DNA of 64,000 nucleotides from Streptomyces hyaluromycini (GTDB lineage: Bacteria; Actinomycetota; Actinomycetes; Streptomycetales; Streptomycetaceae): positions 993,671-1,057,670 of the forward strand of contig NZ_BCFL01000017.1 of the NCBI RefSeq assembly GCF_002217755.1. Reading direction: 5' to 3'. Each line of letters begins with the position of its first letter. The stretch's first letter is position 1. Below the pieces are notes generated by a model. It was not told where the DNA came from. It saw only the letters and a list, made by a program, of their open reading frames with translations, and made no database searches. The position numbers and the translations under genes are program-made. This document shows positions 8,901 to 15,385 of this stretch, piece by piece.

Positions 8901-9037
8901 CGGTTCTGGAGTCCCTGCTGCACATGCACCACAACCGCCTGCGCGGCCTGGACCGGGAGGACGAGCGGATCTGCCGCCGCCTGGCCCGTCAGTCCGCTCT
9001 CGCGTGGACCGCCCGGCTGGGGGAGAGCCACCCATGA
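5984..9037 (+). CDS. lanB: Class I lanthipeptide dehydratase (LanB), full length
   Basis: A 1017-residue protein. It has the N-terminal glutamylation domain (family motif Arg-Pro-Thr-Pro-Phe-Gly-Leu-Phe-Ala-Gly about residue 100) and a C-terminal elimination (SpaB_C-like) domain with Trp-Trp-Phe-Val-Arg-Tyr...His-Leu-Arg-Leu-Arg about residues 790-810. LanB enzymes use glutamyl-tRNA to activate Ser/Thr in the precursor and then eliminate glutamate to give Dha/Dhb. I start at ATG 5984, 8 bp after ggagg (5971-5975), rather than the ATG at 5966, which precedes that site. The stop overlaps the cyclase start (ATGA). Confidence 0.93.
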   Translation: MGSDEKLYQHTGTALLRAAAMPLTSLPEWWPDPADTDACRRWLKQVWADEGFADAVRQTSGDLATRVDAIRAGQPARPKQVRRAALATVRYALRATGRPTPFGLFAGVAPVGVGSTPYARWGDAHRAVARVDTEWLDDVVARLEASPDLLERLDVVLNNLAARRGGRLHVPHGGPMGATVRRTSAVRWIEDLAREPVRFAALAEQLASAFPRTEPRHITTLLGTLVREKFLITSLRPPMTDTDPLSHLIERLHGVDVGTVPEAGQVLHELEAVRRAVHEHNRLPANRQAPQREALTPLLRRLSGAGRSPLTIDLRLDADVQIPESVAREMERAADALLRLTRRPAGQGVWKEYQVAFWERYGTGTLVPVKEVVDAASGLGYPAEYPGSRMTAPPPVVSERDERLLALAWQALADGGREIVLTDDMIDRLADETMAAREAPPHVEMCARLHADSLPALERGDFTLTVTPARAAGTLTSRFSPVATGSGLDEIYRQVPASVENALTAQLSFPPLYPHTENVARIPAYLPHVIPLGEHRSPADTVPTLIDVDDLAVTATHTRLYLVSISRRRVVDPQVFHAMALDKQPPPLARFLAHLTRAFGPAWTGFDWGPHGARLPFLPRVRYGRVILSPGRWNLTADALPGRGTDTREWADALGRWRKRWHCHNAVELREDDRTRRLRLDVPAHVAVLRAHLAREDQAVLTEAPPEESYGWIGGHVHEIALPMTSTRPPAPDPLSGPLPVLTNSTLGPVPGSVWAPWLNAKIYTHPDQFDELIGTHLARLMAQLQGGPEWWFVRYRTPHDPDHLRLRTRTRSPGQYAAYTELVARWAAGLRHEGLSSRLVFDTYTPEIGRYGPGASLRGAEAVFTADSAYALAVLQGLGADGVDGRALAAAGMVDIACGLLGPDEGMRWLANRPAPPARVERGARDQTIDLVRHATPHARGWGEALAQAWHRRAVALTLYREHLAKDMDLDSVLESLLHMHHNRLRGLDREDERICRRLARQSALAWTARLGESHP

Positions 9038-10209
9038 ACCACGACGCGTCGCCCACACCCACCAGGCCCGGCTGGGGCCAGTCGCTGTACTCCGGCGCGG
9101 CGGGAGCCGCCCTGCTGCACGCCGTCAGATCCCACACCGGCGAAGACGACACGGATGCGCTCCGGCCGTGGGCCGCTGCCATGGTCAAGGGCCCGATACA
9201 GGCCGCCCCGGAGGCATGCGGCCTGTACGAGGGCGCGCCAGCCGTCGCGTACGTCCTCAGCTTCACGCACACGGACACCGGCACCCGCGCCCTGGCGACC
9301 CTGGACTCACACCTCGCCGACGTCACTCGCGACCGCCTCAAGCGGGCGAACGCACGCATCGAACGTGGCGCGCCGCCCAGCCTGGGCGAGTACGACCTCA
9401 TCAGCGGACTGACCGGCCTGGGGGTCTACCACCTCCACCGCGGTCACCGGACGGAACTACGAGACGTCCTCGCCTATCTAGTGCGGCTGACCGAACCGAT
9501 CACCGTCGAGTCCCAGCTCCTGCCCGGCTGGTGGAGCAGCGACAGCCCCGACCTGCGCCCGTCGCCGCGGTGGCCCGGCGGACACGGAAACTTCGGTCTG
9601 GCCCACGGCATCAGTGGACCCCTCGCGCTGCTGGCCATCGCCGTGCGCCACGGCCACACGGTGCCCGGACAGAAACGAGCCATCATCCGGATATGCGGCT
9701 GGCTCGACCAGTGGCGCGACGGTACGGGCTCGCGCGCCTGGTGGCCGGGCCTGGTCACCCGGGCCGAACACCGACGCGGCGCTCTCCAGCATTCGGTACC
9801 GGGACGTCCGTCCTGGTGCTACGGCACCCCCGGCATCGCCCGTGCCCAACAACTCGTCGGCATCGCCCTCGGCGACCGCGACCGGCAACGCCGGGCCGAA
9901 CAGGCCCTTGCCGGATGCCTGGCCGACGACCAGCAGCTCGCCCAACTCACCGACGCATCCCTCTGCCACGGGTGGGCGGGGCTCGTACAGACCGCCTCCC
10001 GTGCCGCCGCCGACGCCGTCGATGACGAACTCGCGGCCCATCTGCCCCGTCTGCGGGCCCGGCTCGACGAGCACCTGGACCACAGCGGACTGCCGGACGG
10101 CGTCGGCCTGATGGACGGTACGTCGGGCATTCATCTGGTCCGTCTCACCGACCCCGTCAACACGGCGGCCACCGCCCCCTGGGACCGCTGCCTGCTCCTG
10201 GCGGGATGA
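9034..10209 (+). CDS. lanC: Lanthipeptide cyclase (LanC)
   Basis: A 391-residue protein with the LanC signatures: Gly-Leu-Ala-His191-Gly-Ile-Ser-Gly, Trp-Cys262-Tyr-Gly-Thr-Pro-Gly and Leu-Cys311-His312-Gly-Trp-Ala-Gly. Cys262, Cys311 and His312 are the expected zinc ligands that activate precursor cysteine thiols for Michael addition to Dha/Dhb. The length is normal for the family. The start codon overlaps the dehydratase stop, so the two are translationally coupled. Confidence 0.93.
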   Translation: MNHDASPTPTRPGWGQSLYSGAAGAALLHAVRSHTGEDDTDALRPWAAAMVKGPIQAAPEACGLYEGAPAVAYVLSFTHTDTGTRALATLDSHLADVTRDRLKRANARIERGAPPSLGEYDLISGLTGLGVYHLHRGHRTELRDVLAYLVRLTEPITVESQLLPGWWSSDSPDLRPSPRWPGGHGNFGLAHGISGPLALLAIAVRHGHTVPGQKRAIIRICGWLDQWRDGTGSRAWWPGLVTRAEHRRGALQHSVPGRPSWCYGTPGIARAQQLVGIALGDRDRQRRAEQALAGCLADDQQLAQLTDASLCHGWAGLVQTASRAAADAVDDELAAHLPRLRARLDEHLDHSGLPDGVGLMDGTSGIHLVRLTDPVNTAATAPWDRCLLLAG

Positions 10210-10296
10210 CGCTCGCGAACCGCACCCCGCACCAGATCACCTGAGTACGATCTGCCCCTGCCGTACGCACGGCCGGGCACCTTCCGGAAGGACGCG

Positions 10297-11520
10297 ATGA
10301 ACACCACCACCGGCGCCTCCCCCGAGGACCTGCGCAACCGCCTGGTCGACGCCATTTTGCAGCAGGACGTCTCCGGCCCCCGCGACGCACGCGTCGAAAC
10401 CGCCATGCGGACCGTGCCCCGCCACGCCTTCCTCCCCGACGCGCCCCTCCAGGAGGCGTACGCCAACAAGAGCGTGACCATCAAGGAGAACCCCGACGAG
10501 GACGCACTCCCACTGAGCTGCGCTTCCCAGCCCGACGTCGTGCACTTCATGCTGGTCCAGCTCGCCGTCCGCGAAGGCGACCACGTCTTCGAGATCGGGG
10601 CCGGCACCGGCTACAACGCCGCCCTGCTCAAGCACCTCACCGGCAAGTCCGGTCAGGTCACCACGTGCGACATCGCCCCCGACGTGACGGCTTACGCCCG
10701 CCGGATGCTGGACGCGACCGGGTACGCCGACGTTCGCGTGGTCACGAGGGACGGCGCCCTCGGCGCCCCGGAGTTCGGCCCCTACGACCGAATGATCGCG
10801 GCGGTCGGCATGTGGGACCTCCCCGCGGCCTGGTGGGACCAGCTCGCGGTCGGCGGACGACTCGTGGTCCCGCTGCGATGGCGCGGGCTGTCCAGGTCCG
10901 TGGCGTTCCGACGGGAAAAGGACCGGATGTGGTCCGACTCCGTCAGGATGTGCGGTTTCCTCCCGGTGATCGGCCAGGACGGCGAGCGGAACGGCTATAT
11001 CGACGACAACCGACTCGTCAGGCTCTACTGGGACGAGGACCAGCCCATCGCCCCAGACCTGCTGCGCGACGCCCTCACCCACCCGAAGTCGGTCGTCTGG
11101 ACGGACGCGACGGTCGGCTCCGTCGAGTCCTTCGACGGCGTCTGGCTGCGCCTGAGCGCCACCGAACGAGCGACCTGCCGCATCACCGCAAAGCCCGCGG
11201 CACTGGAAGCCGGCCTTCACCGCCCCGCCTCACCCGCCCTGAGCCCAGCCCTCGTCGAGGCTGACTCCATCGCCTACCTCACCTTGGAGCGCACCGCCGA
11301 CCCGCTAGCCACCGAACCCCGGTTCCGGCTGGGAGCCGTCGGCTACGGCCCGGCCGGCGCCGAACTTGCCGAGCGGATCTGCGCGCAGATCCGTGCCTGG
11401 AGCCCGGCCAGGACCGTCGAACCCGCGATCACCGCCTACCCCGCGGACACACCGGACAGCGACCTCGCCGACGGAGCCGTGATCGACCGCCCCTCCGTGC
11501 GGCTCGTCATCGCCTACTGA
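10297..11520 (+). CDS. FxLD-system methyltransferase (protein-L-isoaspartate O-methyltransferase type)
   Basis: A 407-residue protein. The N-terminal two-thirds is a PCMT-like SAM methyltransferase with motif I Val-Phe-Glu99-Ile-Gly-Ala-Gly-Thr-Gly105 and the upstream Leu-Ser-Cys-Ala-Ser-Gln-Pro substrate loop. A C-terminal extension of about 180 residues is characteristic of the RiPP-associated group. Related enzymes in class I lanthipeptide loci (such as OlvS_A) methylate an Asp of the ring-containing peptide, giving succinimide and isoaspartate. The precursor has Asp55 and Asp58 as candidate targets. The ATG follows ggaagga. It lies 87 bp after the cyclase gene and is probably in the same operon. 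Confidence 0.88.
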   Translation: MNTTTGASPEDLRNRLVDAILQQDVSGPRDARVETAMRTVPRHAFLPDAPLQEAYANKSVTIKENPDEDALPLSCASQPDVVHFMLVQLAVREGDHVFEIGAGTGYNAALLKHLTGKSGQVTTCDIAPDVTAYARRMLDATGYADVRVVTRDGALGAPEFGPYDRMIAAVGMWDLPAAWWDQLAVGGRLVVPLRWRGLSRSVAFRREKDRMWSDSVRMCGFLPVIGQDGERNGYIDDNRLVRLYWDEDQPIAPDLLRDALTHPKSVVWTDATVGSVESFDGVWLRLSATERATCRITAKPAALEAGLHRPASPALSPALVEADSIAYLTLERTADPLATEPRFRLGAVGYGPAGAELAERICAQIRAWSPARTVEPAITAYPADTPDSDLADGAVIDRPSVRLVIAY

Positions 11521-11533
11521 CCTGGGTAGACAT

Positions 11534-12820
11534 GCGAGCTCACCAGTCTCATGGTCGCCTAACCGGCACAGGAACGCCTCCTGGGCACCGCTACATCGGG
11601 GCGCGGTTTACTGCACAAGCTGACGCTTGCCTGTGGCTCCGAATCGGTCGACCACCATGAAGGCAGTGCCCAGATCGTTAAGAGTTAGTTCCAGACGCCA
11701 CAACGCGACCTCACCGTCGTCGGTATAGGGACGCAGCCCGGAAAACCGGCCCTGTTTCCAATCGCTGTACTCCTCCGAATAAAAGGTGATCTCACTGTCC
11801 CAAACGCGACATTCAGTGTCGTACTGGTCCCAGTCGGCTTCGTCGTAGGTCTCCTCGTGGAGACCGACTTCGGCCCAGGCGAACAGTGTCGGTACGACAT
11901 CGGCGTAGCTGGAGAGTCCGAGCATGATGGGCCAGCTCGCGAGCTCGGTGGGCGGGTGGCCGTCCTCGTTGTCGACGCCGAGGATGATCTCGCCCCGCCC
12001 GGAGGTCTTGTTGACCCATTCCTCGATGTCGATGACGAGGCGTTCGCCAGCTGCGAGTCGCTCCATCCACGGCCGGGCCAGCTGCAGATCACGGATGCGT
12101 AGTACATATGGGTCGCCCTCGGCGGCCTCACGCAACACCGAAGCAGCATCCTTGTCGAGGATCTGGTTGCTGGGAACGAGCAGCTTCCAACCGCCCCGGC
12201 GGGATCTTTGCAAAGTCTCGCGGCTGACGAGTTGCCAGTAGCAGACCTGGACCTCCGGCTCGTAAAGGACCACTACGACCGGCAGGGAATGGTTGAGCCA
12301 GTACTGGACGTGTTCGGCATCAGGCCGGAACCACCAGCCGCCTTGAGTCGTCTCCTTGAACCAGCTCTCGCCGCTCTTGATCTGCAGCGCGAGCAGCCTA
12401 CCCAGCACCTCTTCCGTGTCCACGATTTCGACGTGGGCGTCGATCCCGTAGTCCTCGGTCGGCTGCTCTCGAAACAGCCACCCCAGCTCATCCTGAACAG
12501 CGAGCTGGGTGTGAGTGACTCCTTCGCTGCCGACCTTGGCAGCAGGAATTCGGCGCATCATGACCGCCATTATTCGCTGCCCTTGGCGCGTTGCTGCTCC
12601 CGGGAGGCGCGCAAACCACACCCGGGCTTCCAGCCCCAGGTGGCTACCCGTGCCCAAGCCCGCCAGCGAGCCGCGAACGCTGGTCGTTGGTGCTGTCTAC
12701 TATCGTGACACCTTCATCCTCACCGCATGGTCACAGCCCCTCGCGACGAGTTCACACACGGTCACCGAAAGAGTCGACCATCCCGAGAACCGGCGACAGC
12801 TGAATACGCGAGCTCACCAG
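11534..12820. repeat. 13-bp direct repeats bracketing the DUF4365 gene
   Basis: The sequence gcgagctcaccag occurs at 11534-11546 and again, in the same orientation, at 12808-12820. The 1.27-kb segment between holds one gene, on the strand opposite to the lanthipeptide operon. This is compatible with insertion or recombination at a short repeat. No inverted terminal repeats or transposase are seen. Confidence 0.4.
11608..12570 (-). CDS. DUF4365 domain protein
   Basis: A 320-residue protein. Residues 38-66 carry the DUF4365 pattern Asp-Tyr-Gly-Ile-Asp44-Ala-His-Val-Glu48 followed by Leu-Gln63-Ile-Lys65-Ser-Gly, a PD-(D/E)XK-like core in which Gln often replaces the second acid. These proteins are frequent in defence islands and next to mobile elements, but their activity is unproven. 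The C-terminal half is acidic and unassigned. The start ATG 12570 has aaggg upstream; the longer frame begins in unrelated sequence. No obvious partner gene is adjacent. Confidence 0.75.
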   Translation of the reverse strand: MAVMMRRIPAAKVGSEGVTHTQLAVQDELGWLFREQPTEDYGIDAHVEIVDTEEVLGRLLALQIKSGESWFKETTQGGWWFRPDAEHVQYWLNHSLPVVVVLYEPEVQVCYWQLVSRETLQRSRRGGWKLLVPSNQILDKDAASVLREAAEGDPYVLRIRDLQLARPWMERLAAGERLVIDIEEWVNKTSGRGEIILGVDNEDGHPPTELASWPIMLGLSSYADVVPTLFAWAEVGLHEETYDEADWDQYDTECRVWDSEITFYSEEYSDWKQGRFSGLRPYTDDGEVALWRLELTLNDLGTAFMVVDRFGATGKRQLVQ

Positions 12821-12925
12821 CACCATCCCTGTCACCCTGCTGTTCCCGGCGCACGCGGATGCGGCTGTCGGCAGGTACGACCGCGCCCACCGGAGCGGGA
12901 GCAGAGTGGTGCTGGAGGTCGGTGG
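12571..12925. other. Intergenic region, no convincing gene
   Basis: These 355 bp separate the DUF4365 gene from the Cys-rich protein gene. The region contains the right copy of the 13-bp direct repeat. A plus-strand frame through 12830-12960 encodes family-like but unrecognised sequence without a good start, so it may be a remnant. No terminator or RNA gene was seen. Confidence 0.4.
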
Positions 12926-13312
12926 TCAGCCCTGGGCGAGGTTCACCTCACAGGTGGTGCGCCGCCGCACGGCCATCCGCTTCGGATTGCCCGCAGTCGC
13001 AGTCGCCGGAAAGGCACTGCTCAGGCGTTCCCAGAGCCCGTGCGGAGGGTTCGGGATCCACCCCCACTGCGGGGGTCGCACATCGTCCTCGGTCATGTGG
13101 TCGCACCAGCCGGGCAGGTGCGCGCACTGCCCTGGAGAGATCAGGATCGTGTCATCCGGATCAGCACGCCACTCCCTCTTCACGGACGTCTTCACCGAAC
13201 GAGGGGCCGCCGAAGCGGACGAACCCGGTCGGCAGTCACACCCAAGCCCGATGACGATCTGGCTGCCGCACTCCTCGCAGCGTTCCACTTTCACAGTCCC
13301 ACTCGCCCTCAC
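12926..13312 (-). CDS. Small Cys-rich (zinc-ribbon-like) protein
   Basis: A 128-residue protein with an N-terminal CxxC (Cys12-Glu-Glu-Cys15) and CxC (Cys25-Asp-Cys27), likely a zinc site. It also has aromatic-rich segments such as Pro-Pro-Gln-Trp-Gly-Trp-Ile-Pro-Asn-Pro-Pro. No named family is recognised. The start codon overlaps the stop of the upstream GNAT gene by 4 bp, so it is the last gene of the radical SAM operon. A role as accessory or immunity protein there is conjecture. Confidence 0.65.
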   Translation of the reverse strand: MRASGTVKVERCEECGSQIVIGLGCDCRPGSSASAAPRSVKTSVKREWRADPDDTILISPGQCAHLPGWCDHMTEDDVRPPQWGWIPNPPHGLWERLSSAFPATATAGNPKRMAVRRRTTCEVNLAQG

Positions 13313-13788
13313 GCGGTGCCGGAGTCGACCCGGTAGACGATCTTCCCGTCGGACTCGGTGAACCCGAGAGCCTCGTAGAAGGCGGGTGCGCCTGGGTTGT
13401 CGCGGTCAGCCATCCATTCCACTCGGCTGCACCCGGGGCGCGCGGCGGCCAAGGAGCGGAGTTCACCCATGAGGCGAGCACCGATGCCCTGCCGACGCAG
13501 GGTGTCACGGACGTAGAGCTCCTTCAGGAACAAGGAGTGCGAGGATCCGGCGGCCGGCCAGAGGTAGGAATAGGCGGCGAGGCCCACGATGTCCCCGGTC
13601 TCGTCCTCGACGAGCAGGGCGTAAGCCAGTGGTGGCGCGCCGAAGAGGGCTTCCTCCACTTGGAGACGGCGCTCCTCGATCGGCTGGATATCTGTGTCGG
13701 TAGCCCCGTAGAACCGCTCGATCTCCTCGATCAGTTCGGCCAGTGCCGGGACGTCCCGCTTCTCCGCGGGACGGATCGTCGCGGTCAT
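13309..13788 (-). CDS. GNAT-family N-acetyltransferase
   Basis: A 159-residue single-domain GNAT. The acetyl-CoA loop Arg-Arg-Gln-Gly-Ile-Gly-Ala sits about residue 102 and the C-terminal Ala-Pro-Ala-Phe-Tyr-Glu-Ala-Leu-Gly-Phe motif about residue 138, both typical. ATG 13788 follows caggaggcgcc. It lies 92 bp downstream of the radical SAM gene on the same strand and overlaps the following Cys-rich gene. It could acetylate the RiPP product or its precursor, or give self-protection; no substrate can be read from the sequence. Confidence 0.88.
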   Translation of the reverse strand: MTATIRPAEKRDVPALAELIEEIERFYGATDTDIQPIEERRLQVEEALFGAPPLAYALLVEDETGDIVGLAAYSYLWPAAGSSHSLFLKELYVRDTLRRQGIGARLMGELRSLAAARPGCSRVEWMADRDNPGAPAFYEALGFTESDGKIVYRVDSGTA

Positions 13789-13880
13789 CGGCGCCTCCTG
13801 TCCTTCCTCGCTTGCTTCGGTCGCTGCTGCATTCGCTCGTTCCAACGCGTGATCCCCTCTTGGCGGTACGGCACACGCGC

Positions 13881-15041
13881 CTACGGCGACGCGGCGGCCC
13901 GCGCATACGGATTCCAGCCGTGCTGCCGCAGGGAGCCCTGCACGTGTCGGATGAGGTACTCCAGATCCGCGCAGTAGACAGACGGGTTCCGGTAGCCCTG
14001 CGCTTCGCTGAAGCGGTGTGGGAGGTAGCCACCGCCGCACACGTCCACGAGGGGGCAGGTGCGGCACTGCTCGGCGAGCGCATCCTTGCCGTGCTGCCGG
14101 TGCAGCAACTTCGGATGCGACAGGGCTTCGTCGAAAGAATGGCGGAGGACGTCGAGCCCGAGCCAGGAGGCGCCCTCCTCAACCGACCGCAGGGTGTCCA
14201 CCGCCTCAATGGAGCCGTCGGACTCGATCACGACGCTCGTCGGCGGGGCCAGGCCGAGTGTCTCCACCGAGCCGCGCACGCCGGAGCTGAGGGCCACGAT
14301 GTCCTCCAGCATCCGGACGCTGTGCCCGTACTCGGGCCGGGCGAGCCACGCGTCGTAAACCCTGCTCATCCACAGCCCGTACTCGGGCACGCTCGGGTCG
14401 GCGCGGTGCGGCGGGTCGTCATGGGTCGCGTGCGGCAGGCCGAAGTCGATCACGGGCGGTTCGAACGCCGCCAGGTAGTCGTGGACCTCCACTGGGTCGT
14501 TGGCCAGGTCCACGACGGCGAGAAGCCCTGCGAACAGGTGCGGCCGTGACTGCAGGAGTTCGATGCCGCGCACGGCGGACGCGGCGCTCGACCGCCCGGC
14601 GTGGGTCAGGCGATGCCTGTCATTGGCACGCGGCGGTCCGTCGAGGCTGACACCCACCGCGACCTCGTACCGCTCGAAGAGGTCCAGCCAGGCCCCGGAC
14701 AGAAGGGTCCCGTTGGTCTGGAGCTCGAAAAGTACCCGCGTCCCGGTCGGCACACTGTCCCCAACGACCTCCAGTAGCTCGGCCATGTGCTGGACGCCGA
14801 CGAGGAGCGGCTCTCCGCCGTGCAGGACGACGTGAATGGTCCGAAGAGCGTGTGTGGAGGCGTGCTCACCGATCCGCCGGGCCGCGGCCCGGGCCACAGC
14901 GAGGTCCATCCGGGCGGGCAGGTGCCGCGCCGCCTGGTCCCTGGAGTTGAAGACGAAGCAGTAGTCGCAGTCGATGTTGCAGCGGTTGGCGACCTTGAGG
15001 ATGAACGTCCGGAAAGGAACGGGGTCTTCGGGTTCTGTCAT
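13881..15041 (-). CDS. FxsB-like radical SAM/SPASM peptide maturase
   Basis: A 386-residue enzyme. The radical SAM cluster is Cys21-Asn-Ile-Asp-Cys25-Asp-Tyr-Cys28, followed by His-Gly-Gly-Glu-Pro-Leu-Leu and Leu-Gln-Thr-Asn-Gly-Thr. The C-terminal SPASM region has Cys-Arg-Thr-Cys-Pro-Leu-Val-Asp-Val-Cys-Gly-Gly-Gly-Tyr-Leu-Pro-His-Arg and a later Tyr-Cys-Ala-Asp. These are the hallmarks of the FxsB group, whose members form carbon-carbon crosslinks such as three-residue cyclophanes on short precursors. The ATG at 15041 lies 13 bp after the stop of a 67-residue precursor-like gene, implying coupled translation. Confidence 0.9.
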   Translation of the reverse strand: MTEPEDPVPFRTFILKVANRCNIDCDYCFVFNSRDQAARHLPARMDLAVARAAARRIGEHASTHALRTIHVVLHGGEPLLVGVQHMAELLEVVGDSVPTGTRVLFELQTNGTLLSGAWLDLFERYEVAVGVSLDGPPRANDRHRLTHAGRSSAASAVRGIELLQSRPHLFAGLLAVVDLANDPVEVHDYLAAFEPPVIDFGLPHATHDDPPHRADPSVPEYGLWMSRVYDAWLARPEYGHSVRMLEDIVALSSGVRGSVETLGLAPPTSVVIESDGSIEAVDTLRSVEEGASWLGLDVLRHSFDEALSHPKLLHRQHGKDALAEQCRTCPLVDVCGGGYLPHRFSEAQGYRNPSVYCADLEYLIRHVQGSLRQHGWNPYARAAASP

Positions 15042-15054
15042 CGAGCAGATGCGC

Positions 15055-15258
15055 CTACAGCGGCCAGGGCCAGATGAGCGAAGCCGCGTGGGCTCCGTCG
15101 CCGAACCGGCCCGTCGCGCCCTCCTCTGCCTCCAGCCGTTGCCGGACGCGGGCGGCCACACGGTCCAGGACAGCGGCGCCGGCTATCGTCGGCTCTGCGG
15201 ACGTCTGGCCGACGGGCGGAATGGTGCGTGGCTCGGTGGCGGACGTGGGTGACGGCAT
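15055..15258 (-). CDS. Putative precursor peptide of the radical SAM RiPP locus
   Basis: A 67-residue peptide with a strong ribosome site (gaggag) and immediate coupling to the maturase. Residues 1-50 form a Pro/Ala-rich then helical leader (Leu-Asp-Arg-Val-Ala-Ala-Arg-Val-Arg-Gln-Arg). The C-terminus is short and aromatic: Arg51-Phe-Gly-Asp-Gly-Ala-His-Ala-Ala-Ser-Leu-Ile-Trp63-Pro-Trp65-Pro-Leu67. Phe52, His57, Trp63 and Trp65 are candidate aromatic partners for cyclophane or Ile-Trp type crosslinks. It lacks the classical FxSxx-COOH ending, so it may define a different precursor class. Assignment rests on size, position and tail composition. Confidence 0.75.
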   Translation of the reverse strand: MPSPTSATEPRTIPPVGQTSAEPTIAGAAVLDRVAARVRQRLEAEEGATGRFGDGAHAASLIWPWPL

Positions 15259-15385
15259 TCAACGCTCCTCGTGAGGTACGTGCCGGAGGCGGCACGGTGC
15301 GACGGGGTTGAAGCGACAGATCAGCCGGAAACGTAGCATCCTCAACCACTTAGCCGGCACGGGGAATTCGGCCACATGGTCGGTG

